Below, piece by piece: positions 32,161 to 43,895 of a stretch of 64,000 bases of DNA. Positions within the stretch are counted from its first letter, which is position 1. Each line of letters starts with the position of its first letter. The stretch is from Theocolax elegans. Taxonomy: Eukaryota; Arthropoda; Insecta; Hymenoptera; Cerocephalidae. The stretch lies in NCBI GenBank assembly GCA_026168455.1, contig CM047425.1, forward strand, positions 19,484,648-19,548,647, given 5' to 3'. The position numbers were made by a program, and so were the translations under genes. The notes below the pieces were generated by a model, which had not been told where the DNA came from, did not search any database, and saw only the letters and a list, made by a program, of their open reading frames with translations.

Positions 32161-32764
32161 TTTATAGATATTATATACGCATATAAATTTGTATAATAAA
32201 CGTCCTAAATTAAAATATATATAATTTAGATTTGATAAATTAAATTCAATTAACTATACATTAGGCCATTTACGCGTATATAATAAGGGGTTAGTTAGCT
32301 GTATAATAAGGGCTTACGCGCCTGCATACTTGCGTCCAGGCGCTATCGCGCCTTTTGATCTATAAATTCAGTCGAACATTCGAAATAATATTTCGAATAC
32401 TAGTACTAAGTTTTGAATAGGCCAGAAGAAAGTAAGAAAAGCGCTCTACAAGGCCAATGTCAGGTAGTGTAAAGTGCATAGTTGCACTCTCCCCCTAATT
32501 ATGACGTCAAACTAATCAGGGGGAGGACATTCCCAAGCACGCCGTTGCCGTTTTTTGGCGTGGCGTGGGTGGATAGCGTGGTCACTCAGCCATTAGCACT
32601 AGTTGCAGGCAGTCGTCTAGAATTTCTTTTCACTCAGTTTTAATTTCTTTCACTGTATTATCACAGGCCATATTATTTAGTTACATTCAAAGTGTTATAT
32701 TTAAATAAAGGATTTACATTCATTATATTATATACCAGATTATAATTTATTTATATCTTTAAAC
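31584..32764 (+). repeat. Polypurine tract and LTR, probably Gypsy-A 3' LTR
   Basis: TTTAAAGGGGGGATGA (ending 31598) is a typical Gypsy polypurine tract and is followed by TGTTATATAT, an LTR-like start. Further right are an initiator-like TCACTCAGTT (32631-32640) and AATAAA at 32704. The right end is uncertain; ...TTTAAACA at about 32764 is one option. A foldback element lies inside (31629-31986). A short piece of this LTR (32078-32112) occurs inverted near 36438-36475. Confidence 0.5.
31629..31986. mobile_element. Foldback MITE inside the Gypsy-A LTR
   Basis: Starts AATATTCAACTTGAAAAAAATC and ends with its complement. The arms of about 155 bases match almost perfectly around a 50-base AT loop. 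It is inserted in a TA repeat, so a TA target duplication is likely. No ORF. Confidence 0.8.
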
Positions 32765-33156
32765 AGTCAAACACAAATCCAAGGACAACAATTAAGAAGG
32801 AGCAAATTTAGAACGGAATTTAAGAATAATCCATAATTACAATTGTTATCAAATCAATGTATCTTTACCAAAAATTAAAATTAAATCAACCAATTCAAGG
32901 TAAGAATTATCTAAATATTTATTAGATAAATAAGGAAAATCAAACACATTTTTATATATCGGATATAAAGTGAGAGAGAAATAATAGAGATAATTTTTTT
33001 TTAACTTCCATTGCCAGCGAGTTTCACTGGAAATCCTGTATAGGATTTAGATAAAATAAAAATTCTATTGCTAATTAAATTATTATTAATTTAAAAGAAA
33101 CTTTGATGTATATAACAGAACTCCTTTTTTTAAATTTATTATATTTAATACTGGAA
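32765..33156. other. AT-rich spacer
   Basis: No gene or repeat recognised apart from A/T-rich simple sequence. Confidence 0.4.
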
Positions 33157-33174
33157 AATATAAAAATGGAAAGT

Positions 33175-33572
33175 GACCGACACGGCGGCGGAGTGGCGGA
33201 GACGCACCTCGGCCGGTCACGGAAGTTAAGCAGCACTGAGTGCGGTTGGCACTTGGATGGGTGACGCTCTCGGTCGCTTGGCTTTCGTGGCGGGTTAGGT
33301 GTTTTTTCACACTTCACAACGTGAGCGGGAGGTGTGAAACATTCGGTTTCGGTGTTAAGAAAAGAATGTTTCGAATACACCGGCCATCTCGGGTGAGGTT
33401 TTCCCTGCTTCACAGGTTTCCCTCATCCACGGGCATAACCCCGGGCGAATGCGAGATGGTGGGGTTTTTTAAGGGAGGGATAAAGCACCCACACATAGGT
33501 GGTAGGTGAACACCGTTAGTCTCCAGGGATAAACGGTAGGAAGTGCCAGGAAAAAGAGAGCACAAAATCAAG
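33175..33572 (+). mobile_element. 5S rRNA-derived SINE
   Basis: The head (33175-33275) is 5S rRNA-like: GGTCACGGAAGTTAAGCAGCACTGAG and GGTTGGCACTTGGATGGGTGACG hold the internal promoter region (A box, intermediate element, C box) of 5S genes. A non-5S body of 300 bases follows. It is flanked by an 18-bp perfect direct repeat (33157-33174 and 33573-33590), the mark of LINE-mediated insertion. It is not a functional 5S gene because the 3' quarter of 5S is missing. ORFs on both strands here are chance. Confidence 0.85.
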
Positions 33573-33805
33573 AATATAAAAATGGAAAGTAGACATTTTT
33601 TGATCGCTTATAGTTCAATCAATTAATCCAATATAGAAAATTAAAATTTAAACTTACAATTTTATAATTCGTTTAAAAAATATATTTATAATATATTTTA
33701 GTTAATATTTATCAAAAAATAAAACAAAGAATTTTATGTTTTTTGACATGTACAATATGTAATTGTGTACATAAAAAATAAAATACTATTATAAATCTTA
33801 CGTTT

Positions 33806-34208
33806 AGAGCCGCGGTGGCTCATGGGTAGAGCTCCCGACTCTCACACCGAGGGTCGTGGGTTCGATCCCAGACGTGTACCACTGAAAATTTTTTCATGTG
33901 CATTTTTCGCCAGTTCAGGTGCGCGTGCGTTTCGTGCACTTGTCAGTGCATGAGAGGCACGGGCATCTGAACTATAGGGAACGTTAGGGACGCGAAGATG
34001 TAAAGAGGATCGCGGTGGTTCCATCGGGAGGACAGGAAACTGTAATTATTAGACTAATTACAGTGACCGATGATATCTTCCGATGGACACAAGCACCACT
34101 GTTTCAACTACATGTGCTTTGTTTACAGACACACCGTTCACCTCCGTCGCTGATTAGCCCTGGCAGCGTAAATAGAGCGACGTTAAAGAACAAAAAAAAA
34201 AAATAAAT
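33806..34208 (+). mobile_element. tRNA-derived SINE
   Basis: The head at 33807-33880 is tRNA-like with A box TGGCTCATGGGTAGAGC and B box GGTTCGATCCC. A 270-base unrelated body and an A-rich tail (34190-34208) follow. AATCTTACGTTT occurs at both ends (33794-33805 and 34209-34220) as the target duplication. Confidence 0.85.
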
Positions 34209-34388
34209 AATCTTACGTTTTATAAAAATATGTTTGTATTGTAACTATAAGAAATAAAACTAAAGAATTTTGTACTTTTGTAATGTACATAGTGATTTCA
34301 ATTATTTTATTTCAATAGAAATATTTAATCATCTTGATATTATAATATCAATATTTTTATTATCGACATTTTGAATCGGATGATCATA

Positions 34389-34547
34389 TCAATAACAATT
34401 ACCAACAGATGCACGTACAACGAGCCTTTGAAAACCATGAACAACTCCTGCTGAACCATCATCGATCCCTACAACTTTTTTACTTCTATCAAATACTCCT
34501 ATAAAGATTGAAAGAGTGAAGAGCAGTAGTATTGTACAAGAGGTCAT
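34389..34547 (-). CDS. Small ORF with signal-like N-terminus (52 aa)
   Basis: ATG on the minus strand at 34547 to TGA at 34389-34391. The N-terminal residues MTSCTILLLFTLSIFIGVF form a good signal peptide or membrane helix. The remaining 33 residues (DRSKKVVGIDDGSAGVVHGF and so on) are polar, with one Cys near the end. It could be a small secreted peptide, a first exon of a longer gene, or chance. No family is recognised. Confidence 0.25.
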   Translation of the reverse strand: MTSCTILLLFTLSIFIGVFDRSKKVVGIDDGSAGVVHGFQRLVVRASVGNCY

Positions 34548-34649
34548 ATCCATCGAATGATAATTCTACCACCATCTGTTTTAAGGGTAAAAATTGAAAA
34601 ACAAAATATTCAATATTAACAATTTATATATATTTTTTTCATAACAGTT

Positions 34650-35335
34650 AAAACATGTCGTACGCCAGGGCAACGAGTGGCGCGTTTGACTGGCCCGGAT
34701 CAACGATATGGCGGCTGCGGAGCCGCCTGGGTTCTGATTGGCTGCATTGATTACGTTGTTGCTTCTGCGAGGGTCGAGGGAGGACACAGCACTGACCCCC
34801 CCGACTAGCTCTCGACGAGCCTATCGAGTCTAAGTTTAGACTTGGACTCGAACGACCGGTTGGTCGCCGGTGAGTCCTGCTCATGCTTGAAGTTCTGAGT
34901 GGGGTTTTGCGTATGCCAACCCGTTGGCCGACGACGAAGCTAACGGTGCGCCTTCCACCGCGGAACTGGAAGGTGTTTTCCCGGGGGCACTCGGCAAGAT
35001 TCACTCGGCATCCCTACGGCCGCAGCGGTGGTGGATGGTCGTCGGGGCTGCGTTGGCTTACTCTGTACCGCTTCCAGGTGTTGAGGGATCGTTGGCAGCG
35101 TCATTTGTGGTGGGGGTCTGTTCAACGTCCTGGATTTTCCGAAGCCCAGAAGCAGACTCACCGTCACCGCTGGTACTTCTCCTTTTTCTACCAACAAAGC
35201 CTGAAGTGGAGTGACAAGCGTCGACGACCATGAATGGTCGGGTCGTTCTTCTCCGGTTGTGGTCCTGGCGTCTGGGTAGAGGCGTCCCGTTTGGTTGGAA
35301 GTCCGGCCTGGACGCCAACGGCTCCGCTTTCTAAA
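34650..35335. other. GC-rich block of unknown origin
   Basis: About 690 bases at far higher GC than the surroundings, with sharp edges. Several overlapping ORFs exist on both strands (for example 34924-35214 plus, 35058-35318 and 34648-35004 minus), none convincing alone. The minus-strand reading has the low-complexity Arg/Ser/Pro character of an ORF1 of a non-LTR retrotransposon, so a truncated retroposon is the best guess. No target duplication was found. Confidence 0.35.
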
Positions 35336-35687
35336 ACGAATCTTACGTAGTTATATGAAAGTTAAAAAAATTTTACTACTATACATTTTTAAACTGATTG
35401 CTTATCTCTAATTACATACTTTCTGAAATATATTTTTTTAGAAACGTGTTATTTGTAACAATGATATATGAATTAAAATATTTTTTAGTAGTTACGTGTA
35501 TTATATTTTATTAAAATTTTAATTAAAACTTACAAGGGGAGTACTTGACCTCCGGAAAACGGATCTAATCCTAACTTTGGTATGTCTTTTGTAATGTAGG
35601 AATATGAAGAAAGCCAATTTATTACTTGCCAATAGCCTTTTTCATGAAAGTTATTCGATATCTAACAATAATTTCAATGAAAATGAT

Positions 35688-36046
35688 TTATACTTTGATC
35701 GCTTATAACCCAGAAACAAATAGAGAAAAACACTCAAACCAAAAATTAAAAGAAAGCTGAATTTAAGTAGATATGGTTTAAAAAGCAGAATCTTTACTTG
35801 CTCAATTTAAAGCAAAGTTATGATGTAACAAGAAATTGAAGAAATTTTGACCAAAATTTAATATAAGAAATTTATTGTAACTTTTGGCCTAAAATTCTTC
35901 AATTTTTTATTTCCTTCGTAACTTTGCTCTAAATTAAGCAAGTAAAACTTTTTTTTTAAACTATATCTACTTGTACTCAACTTTCTTTTGGTTTTTGGTT
36001 TGTGTATATCTTTATTTGTTTGCGGGTTATAAGCGATTTATATCCT
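35688..36046. mobile_element. Degenerate foldback element
   Basis: GATCGCTTATAACCCAGAAACAAATAGAG on the left pairs imperfectly with CTTTATTTGTTTGCGGGTTATAAGCG on the right, and the arms continue inward (AAGCAAAGTTATGATG against CGTAACTTTGCT). It is older than the other foldbacks here. Confidence 0.65.
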
Positions 36047-36599
36047 ACACTGCAACAGATACATGGATAAATTACGAACAATTCTTAAGAGTTGCCTATT
36101 TATAAATCTTCTGTCTGGAGTCAAATGTGCAATTCGACATTTGAATCATATTTCTATCCACTTCATGAACTTTCCACATATTATCAATTGGTTGGTCTGC
36201 ATTTTGATATTCTACATTTAAATGTTAAGATTTCATTAAGCGACAATTATAGAAATATATATATAACATTCCACGTGCAGTGGTCTAATCAAAATTTTAA
36301 AACGCACCAAAATTTAGGTACACATTGGAATTTTTTTCAGCAAAAAGAAAAGAAAGTTTTAGATACTAAAATCTATTTGTTCAAAAGTTATTCTAACTTC
36401 AAAAAGAGAGTTTTTTCAACACCAGCTTTGTTTACCACTATTTAACACAATATCTATCAACTTTTACTATATAACATTTTTTGCATCATGTATAGAGTGA
36501 GCAAAATAGCATTTTGCGGCGGGAAGACGAAAAAATGCGTTAACTTATACGTTATCGTCAACGTACCTACACGAATATAATGTTTCGATTGTTTTAGAA

Positions 36600-36845
36600 T
36601 CAATGTTTAACCCATTCAATGTTGTTTTTATTTTTTTTTAAATTTGGAGGATAAATTATTGTAGACATATTTTGCCAAGCTTCATCGTAGGAATCTGTAA
36701 AATTTGCATACATAATTGTAGAATATGAGTTTTTTTCCGATCGAATAGAATTATTTTTATCTGCATTTTTAAAGTAGTCTTCTATTTCACTGTTTACTTC
36801 AAAATCAATATTTGATACTGTATTATCTTTTAAATTCTTATTTTT
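36600..36845 (-). pseudogene. Relict coding frame, possible transposase C-terminus
   Basis: About 80 codons read on the minus strand to a TGA at 36600-36602. Composition is protein-like, including SYSTIMYANFTDSYDEAWQ and STIIYPPN. Upstream (higher coordinates, to about 38100) only short broken frames remain. A DNA-transposase origin is a guess. Confidence 0.3.
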
Positions 36846-37313
36846 TTAGAATTAAAATCGTTATGGTTGGTTTCTTCTCATGCAAAAATTTTCATTACTA
36901 GTAGCTTTAAAAACTTGGACGTTTCAAAATAAGATTTTTTTTTGCACTGCCAATATCCTGCATGAAATTTTTCATTTAAATCAATTTTTATAGTTGTTTT
37001 TTTCTAATTTTAATTTTTTTTTATGTTTTCTTTGTTTTGTTCTTGTTTCTTTTGATTTTGTAAAACTGTATTCTCTTTTTTGCTAATAATTTCCTTGGTC
37101 TTGTAGAATTTTTTTCTTGGCGCGTTGTTGAAAAATCTAATCTTCTTTCACGAAGACAATCTTTCAACAGTTTCCTTATGCTGAATATACCATGGAAGTA
37201 TCATTTTTTTGTACCATCTAAATTATAATATTTCGCTATTTTCCATAAGTTTTGCAATAATAGTATTGGTGTCTCTAACTATGCCAAATTTTTTAGTCAT
37301 TATTGCGGATCAT

Positions 37314-38497
37314 AAAGGATAATATGGGAGTAGAGTATTCATTACGTATAAACTGAGCACAGTAAGAATCGTTCTTTTCCTTAGACACTTCGGTGTTTCA
37401 AATTCTCGAATTATGTACTTCATTATAATACTAAAAAAGTCTTTTTACAATCTTCGTGTACTTTATGTTCACAATCATTTTCTATAAATTAATTTTTGTT
37501 GCCCATACATATTTCACTATTGCAGTTCAACAAAATATTAGTAGATCTAAAAAAAATAACCTGTCGAAATTGAATGCCAAAGACAATGACAATATTTTGC
37601 AATATTTCATCAGCAGATTCTAGAATTGCATGTATTAAATTTATAATACTTTTTGCCAGCTAATTGAATTGCCTCAGCGTCATTAAAAAATGTTTTGATT
37701 CGCTTTAAAGCAGTTTTTTATAAATGTGATGAACATATGTGCAATATTGTTAAAAGACTTTCTTGTTTTTATTAATGATTTGATTTACCCCATTACATAC
37801 ACAGTTTATATTTTATATGCAACAGCTTGACGAGAGGTAAGCATATGCAGTTTTCACAGCACATATGATGAAATCGGCTATGCTAAGAGTTGCTGATATC
37901 CACGTAAATCTTCAAAACTTCTTCTTCCATTAACATCACATAAAATGGATACTCGCAATTCATTTTAATGTAACCACTAAAATAAACATCTATCTATTTT
38001 TCCAAAAATTACTTGTGTAACATTCTCATGAATACTTTGAGATCTTTATGAAGATAATCTTTGGCATAGTTTTCGCTAGAACATATTTTAAAACATTTCA
38101 TTCGTTATACAAGCAATTAATAATAGGAAAAAAATTGTTTAATTTCTCTTATTATAAAAATAATTGTACATAAATGTAATAATTACATAAGAAAAATAAA
38201 TTACTGTCGTAATAATAAATGTACATTTGTTTATTCTTACTAAAACAGAAAAAAAATTTCACACTAAATTTTTTTTCTAAAAAAAGATTTTAATAGATAA
38301 AAACTTAACTAGAAGTAGCCCTTAATGACAGTAACTACAGTAAATGTGTTTAAACGGAAATATTAATTTAAGATATGAATATAATAAAAAAAAAGAAAAA
38401 ATTTTTAGACATCAATATGTAGCAGAATAATAATATATAAAGCATAAAAATTATAAGTCTCTAAAAAGAAGTAAATAATATGGCAATTTAGAGTCAT
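37314..38497. repeat. 1.2-kb direct repeat, copy 1
   Basis: AT-rich block with broken minus-strand coding traces, repeated immediately to the right at 38498-39655. Most differences between copies are single-base indels. Confidence 0.85.
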
Positions 38498-39655
38498 ATG
38501 GATCAATAAAGGATACTATGGAGTAGAGATCATTTAGTATCAATCAGCCCAGTAAGATAGTTCTGTTCCTTAGACAGCTTCGGTGTTTCAAATTCTCGAA
38601 TTTATGTACTTCATTATAATACTAAAAAGTCTTTTTAACATCTTCGTGTACTTTCTGTTCACAATCATTTTCTATAAATTAATTTTTGTGCCCATACCAT
38701 TATTTCCACTATTGCAGTTCAACAAAATATTAGTAGATCTAAAAAAAATAACCTGTCGAAATTGAATGCCAAAGACAATGACCAATATTTGCAATATTTC
38801 TATCAGCAGATTCTCAGAATTTGCATGTATTAAAATTTATAATACTTTTTTGCCAGCTAATTGAATTGCCCTCAGCGTCATTAAAAATGTTTTGATTCGC
38901 TTTAAAGCAGTTTTTTATAAATGTGATGAACATATGTGCAATATTGTTAAAAGACTTTCTTGTTTTTATTAATGATTTGATTTACCCCATTACATACACA
39001 GTTTATATTTTATATGCAACAGCTTGACGAGAGGTAAGCATATGCAGTTTTCACAGCACATATGATGAAATCGGCTATGCTAGAAGTTGCTGATATCCAC
39101 GTAAATCTTCAAAACTTCTTCTTCCATTAACATCACATAAATGGATACTCGCAATTCATTTTAATGTAACCACTAAAATAAACATCTATCTATTTTTCCA
39201 AAACTACTTGTGTAACATTCTCATGAATACTTTGGGATCTTTATGAAGATAATCTTTGGCATAGTTTTCGCTAGAACATATTTTAAAACATTTCATTCGT
39301 TATACAAGCAATTAATAATAGGAAAAAAATTGTCTAATTTCTCTTATTATAAAAATAATTGTACATAAATGTAATAATTACATAAGAAAAATAAATTACT
39401 GTCGTAATAATAAATGTACATTTGTTTATTCTTACTAAAACAGAAAAAAAATTTCACACTAAATTTTTTTTTCTAAAAAAGATTTTAATAGATAAAAACT
39501 TAACTAGAAGTAGCCCTTAATGACAGTAACTACAGTAAATGTGTTTAAACGGAAATATTAATTTAAGATATGAATATAATAAAAAAAAAGAAAAAATTTT
39601 TAGACATCAATATGTAGCAGAATAATAAATATATAAAGCATAAAAATTATAAGTC
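38498..39655. repeat. 1.2-kb direct repeat, copy 2
   Basis: Second copy of 37314-38497. It ends at the shared ATAAGTCTCTAAAAAAGAAGT, after which it continues into the BEL relic. Confidence 0.85.
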
Positions 39656-41390
39656 TCTAAAAAAGAAGTAAATCTAGTTTTTTGCAAAATAGCATGTAGA
39701 TTTTCTATTGGAATTCGACCAAGACATAAAACTTTATAAAATATCTCAGCGCTTATGAAAATATTTATTTCCGAAGTTATATGAAAGGAAGGATCAGTTA
39801 ATGGTAGAATTTGCAGAATCCTAAGCTGCCTTACGTTAACTTGCTGCAATGGGTAAGGATTATTAATTTGTGGTACTATTAATAATAAAATTCGCCTCTC
39901 ATAATTATCAAAAAGTGACGATATTTTTGTAGACACTGTATTTATATATAATAGTGGTTTCTATCGCATTTAAACTCATTATTAGAATGCATGCCTTATT
40001 TTTTTTTATCCAAGTACATATACGTATCTTTCAGTTATGAAATATGCTTGAACACCTCTATCTAAAATGACTCGGGTTATATTTTTATTATTAGATTTAC
40101 TACAGTAGTATGCTTGCAAATGAGTAACTACGGAAGTATTTTGATTGGCTGAACTATCGTTAGGACCTTGATTTGAGGAATTTTTATTTTTTCCAGTTTG
40201 TTTTTCAATATGCAACAAAGTAGGATGTTGTTTGATGTATTTTTTACACGGTCTACAAAAACATTTATCATTGTTAATGGCCCTTTCTTAAACAATCAAA
40301 ACACTTTTCCCTTGTTGCAAAATCAAGCGTATCTGCAGATGATTGTTAATAATAAAAAGTTCTAGTAAAAATTACATTGTTGTCTAGTACTGCAGGGACA
40401 GACTGACACAATCCGAAAATATAATAAAATTTAATAAAAAGCTATTAATTTTTACCACAATTCTCATAATACTTACTACAAGTTCAGTAAAATTTATTAT
40501 ACACTATGGTAAATTTTTAGATTGTGTTAATCTGTCCCTGCAGTACTAAACAAAATAGTAATTTTTACTATAACGTCAGTGTATTTAAAAATTCAATAAA
40601 TTAATTTAATGTTAGCAGCTTCTTACTAGCAATTGACGTTTGATGATCCTATGGCCCTTAATACTCGGGTATGCGTATTTATATTGTCTAACAAATCTGT
40701 GATATGAGATGCGTTTACTTTTCAAAATTAATTTTGACCAAGAAGTCTTAAATGACTTTTCACAACAACATGCAATTATCTTCAGTCGTTTCTAAAGGTT
40801 GGATTATAGACGCGGCTACACCATGTAAACATAAACGTAAATAGTGTAATTTTTCAATGTTGGAGAGATTTCTTCAAGTCTGATTTAAAAGAAGGTAAAT
40901 CGATTTTTACAAGCCATACATTTTATTAAACTGACACGATCGTATTCATTTCTATAATTTTCATTTTCTTGTTTTTCTTCAGTTAATGATAAATTAAAAC
41001 GAATATCTTCAAACCTACGCAATATATTTTCTATATCATTAAATCGCGATTATACTTCGTCATAATCCTCATTGGGATTTGTAATCAAATCAAAAAACTT
41101 TGTAAAATTAGTAATTTGTCTTTTTAAATTTGCATACGTTTCAATTTTATTTCGTTAATCTCGTTAGGTATTTTGTTTAATTTGAATATAGCATAGTTTG
41201 GAGCAATCAATTATAAATGTCAGTAATTCAATGAATGAATTTACTCGATGTTGATTTCTCTCTTAAAATTGACTCTGCTGCTGCAACGAAGTAGACAAGA
41301 AGAAATGAAGAAGTGTTGGTTGATCGCTGAAGTCCTTTTGACATGATGTATCCACGGTTGTCACTTTTTCGTACAAGGATATTTGGTATT
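39640..41390 (-). pseudogene. Decayed BEL/Pao gag-protease relic
   Basis: On the minus strand, 41150-40900 retains traces of a BEL Gag N-terminus (FNDIENILRRFEDIRFNLSL). At 40218-40006 there is a protease start where the active site now reads LDRGVQAYF. At 39936-39640 the protease C-terminal part remains (LPLTDPSFHITSEINIFISA, CLGRIPIENLHAILQKTRF). The frames are separated by stops and by a MITE at 40385-40548. It is clearly the same superfamily as the BEL element at 2.8-27.7 kb but much older. Confidence 0.7.
40385..40548. mobile_element. 164-bp MITE with TA ends
   Basis: Ends TAGTACTGCAGGGACAGA / TCTGTCCCTGCAGTACTA are inverted repeats that extend inward over about 28 bases. TA at both ends suggests a Tc1/mariner-type insertion, here into the BEL relic. 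Confidence 0.8.
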
Positions 41391-43720
41391 AGTTTTCCTT
41401 TAAGGCTGCATTATAAAAGATTTTTAATTAAAAAATTCGATGAAATCTGCAAACTTTTATAATTTGAAGAAATGGTTGGTTCCTTCGTAGAATGGTGAAG
41501 ATTTTGAAGTAAATAGTTTGGAGTCACAAACATACTTGAAAAGTACTAATGTAGTTAATTAAACTAAACTAATAATTATTTTGTTACTGTAACTGGCTCG
41601 AAAGACTAATTTTTATGTTGAGCAAAGCTGTTGGTGTCTCTGTTGTGCGTCAAACTATTATCGCACAACTGGTTGAAATAGGAAATAAGTAAGTTGTAGT
41701 CACAGTGTTGATCTCCTTTTAATACTTATATTTACAAAAGATATAAAATTACAGTTTAAATATCTAAATTGACGTATAACATAGAGTATGTTTAATATTA
41801 GATGTTTTACGCACGGCGGTCAGTAAGAATATGATTTTATTTTTTTTGGAGTTGAAAAGTCAACTACGTATTGATTAGAAAAAGGGAAGAAGATGATAAA
41901 ATTTAGTGGATTTTGATTGAAAAGGGACATTTTTTGTTTTATTACTTTATGTACATGTGCAGTAGATATGAGGTCCAGGAGGCAAACGTTAATTCTTGAG
42001 GTCATAAAAAAAGGTCGCGTGGATAGTTTTGAACTCTTTCTGGGATTTTCCACAAACGTAACTTAGCGTGTATTACTGTGGATGAAACAAAAAATAAATA
42101 TATATTTTATAAATAAAATAAAAAAATTAATTAAATATTTTAACCAATTAGTTAAATTATAGGTTCGAAAGTTGTAGTCCGTTTTTTAATGTGAATTCGA
42201 GATATGTCCTCGTCAATATAGGTACACACGTTAGGATACTAAAACACATGCAAATGGTAAAAGGTAAAAGATAGACGAAATTATTTTTTCTGATATATTT
42301 ATTTCCTGTATTTTTTGTTGTAATTTGTAATTTGTTGTAATTTCCTATTTATTCTGTATAAAAATCTTCCATGCACACGTCTCAATATATGTTCTTAAAA
42401 TTTAAGGCAATACATTAGTTTCATTTATTTCATCTGTATATAAAATTTATTTGATCATCATTATGTCCCGAAACCTTCGATTCTTACTAAGAAATCTGCT
42501 GATTCGAATATTACTAATTAATAAAAATATAATTTGAATGCAACTAGAGGTTTGCATCATTTGCTCTATTTATAAATGTTCTATAAATCTGTTATGCGTA
42601 CTTGAGTATATAGTACATCCATAAATTGTATTTAAACTTTTGATTATAAATTTAAATAATGATCTTCAATGTATATTTATTTCAAAATAAATCGTCGAGT
42701 TTTAGTATACATATCGTTTTTATTCAAAACTTATGTGTAACAATCCATAGTTTTCATAATTAACTCGTCGGATATACATTAGATTAATTTTTTAATATGT
42801 AAAGGCGTGTAAAACGCAGCATAAACTATAGAAACCCAGACAAGTTAATCACCATAGCACTAGTTAAATCTGCAGTGAGTTTGTTTTGTCAAGAGTGTCA
42901 AGCAAAGAGCGGTAATTCTCACCCGAGTTCAGTACAGTGCTGCTCCTGCAATTGCTCTATTTCGCTCTATTACATTGTTAAACGCGTCTGTGGTGGGCAT
43001 ATCACATACATATAAACAGTAATTCCAACCAAACTATTAATTTATAACTTGATTCAATTGGAATTTAAATGTAAACAATTTTTATTTATACATTATATTC
43101 TGTATTTTATACTTGATGTTTGTGTACATAGGCGAGATAATCAATGTTATTGACTCTACGTACGTAGATTCATCTGCACGAATTTTATTTATTAATGATA
43201 ATACATTTTCTCACTCTATTTCGAAGATGACGCAGAATTGTTTGCCACACCGTAAATCGCTATGACATATTAATTAATAAAAACGTTGTTTGTTTTGGTT
43301 TAGTATTTGATGAAAAATCGTGTCGCCAAAGCGACAGTCTATGAATCAACAAACGGGGCAGTATATCATTTTGTTTTGATAAAAAAAATGGTATTTTACA
43401 TAGATGACACTACTTATATACTAGGGAATTAATAATATTCGAGTCAGTGTTTCACAAAGTTTAAAACACGTAAGTAGCCCAAAAATTTTTGATACAAAAA
43501 TCGTGGGTGAGGTATAGTAAAAGAATAAACGAGATACAAGGTCTATCAATAAAAAAAGTTGGGAATTACGTTTTCGTATGTAATACCATAACAAACGATC
43601 TCGTGAATTCTCGGTGACGAAAACGGCGTCAATAATTGAATCTTTTAAGCTCCATTGAGTATTCATAATCAGTCAATTGTGTATACATTTGATTCTAAAA
43701 GCGGACTTTTCCAAGATACC
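41391..43720. other. Intergenic, AT-rich
   Basis: No gene supported. The left part (41391-42060) may be leader or LTR of the BEL relic. A moderately GC-richer stretch at 42830-43000 shows no clear ORF. Confidence 0.35.
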
Positions 43721-43895
43721 GGGTATATATCGATAAGACGACGACACCTCTATAACGACGTGTCGTCACGAGAAAACAGACGGTACAGTCTCGCGCTCGC
43801 ACGCGAAGGAAGAGAGGAATAAAAATTTCCTTAAGCGAGACTCGCGTATTAGAAAATGAGTGTTTGCTTGTGGTTTAATCGTTGATTTACGAAAG
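43721..43895 (+). promoter_or_regulatory. Candidate promoter and non-coding first exon of the transporter gene
   Basis: GGGTATATAT at 43721-43730 is a TATA-like box in a local rise of GC/CpG. About 165 bases further, GAAAG|GTGAGAG at 43891-43902 is a strong 5' splice donor. The acceptor TTTAATGCAG (AG 46116-46117) stands nine bases before the transporter start codon. A first exon of about 43750-43895 and a 2.2-kb intron would fit. RNA evidence is lacking. Confidence 0.35.

Noticed and set aside
33175..33275. Functional 5S rRNA gene
   Set aside because: Only the 5' and middle parts of 5S are present, fused to an unrelated body and flanked by an 18-bp target duplication, so it is a SINE.
33807..33880. 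tRNA gene
   Set aside because: The A and B boxes are good, but no clean acceptor stem closes at the end and the sequence runs on into a SINE body with an A-rich tail.
36092..36445. 117-aa plus-strand ORF
   Set aside because: No family recognised, composition close to AT-rich random sequence, and its end overlaps an inverted LTR fragment.
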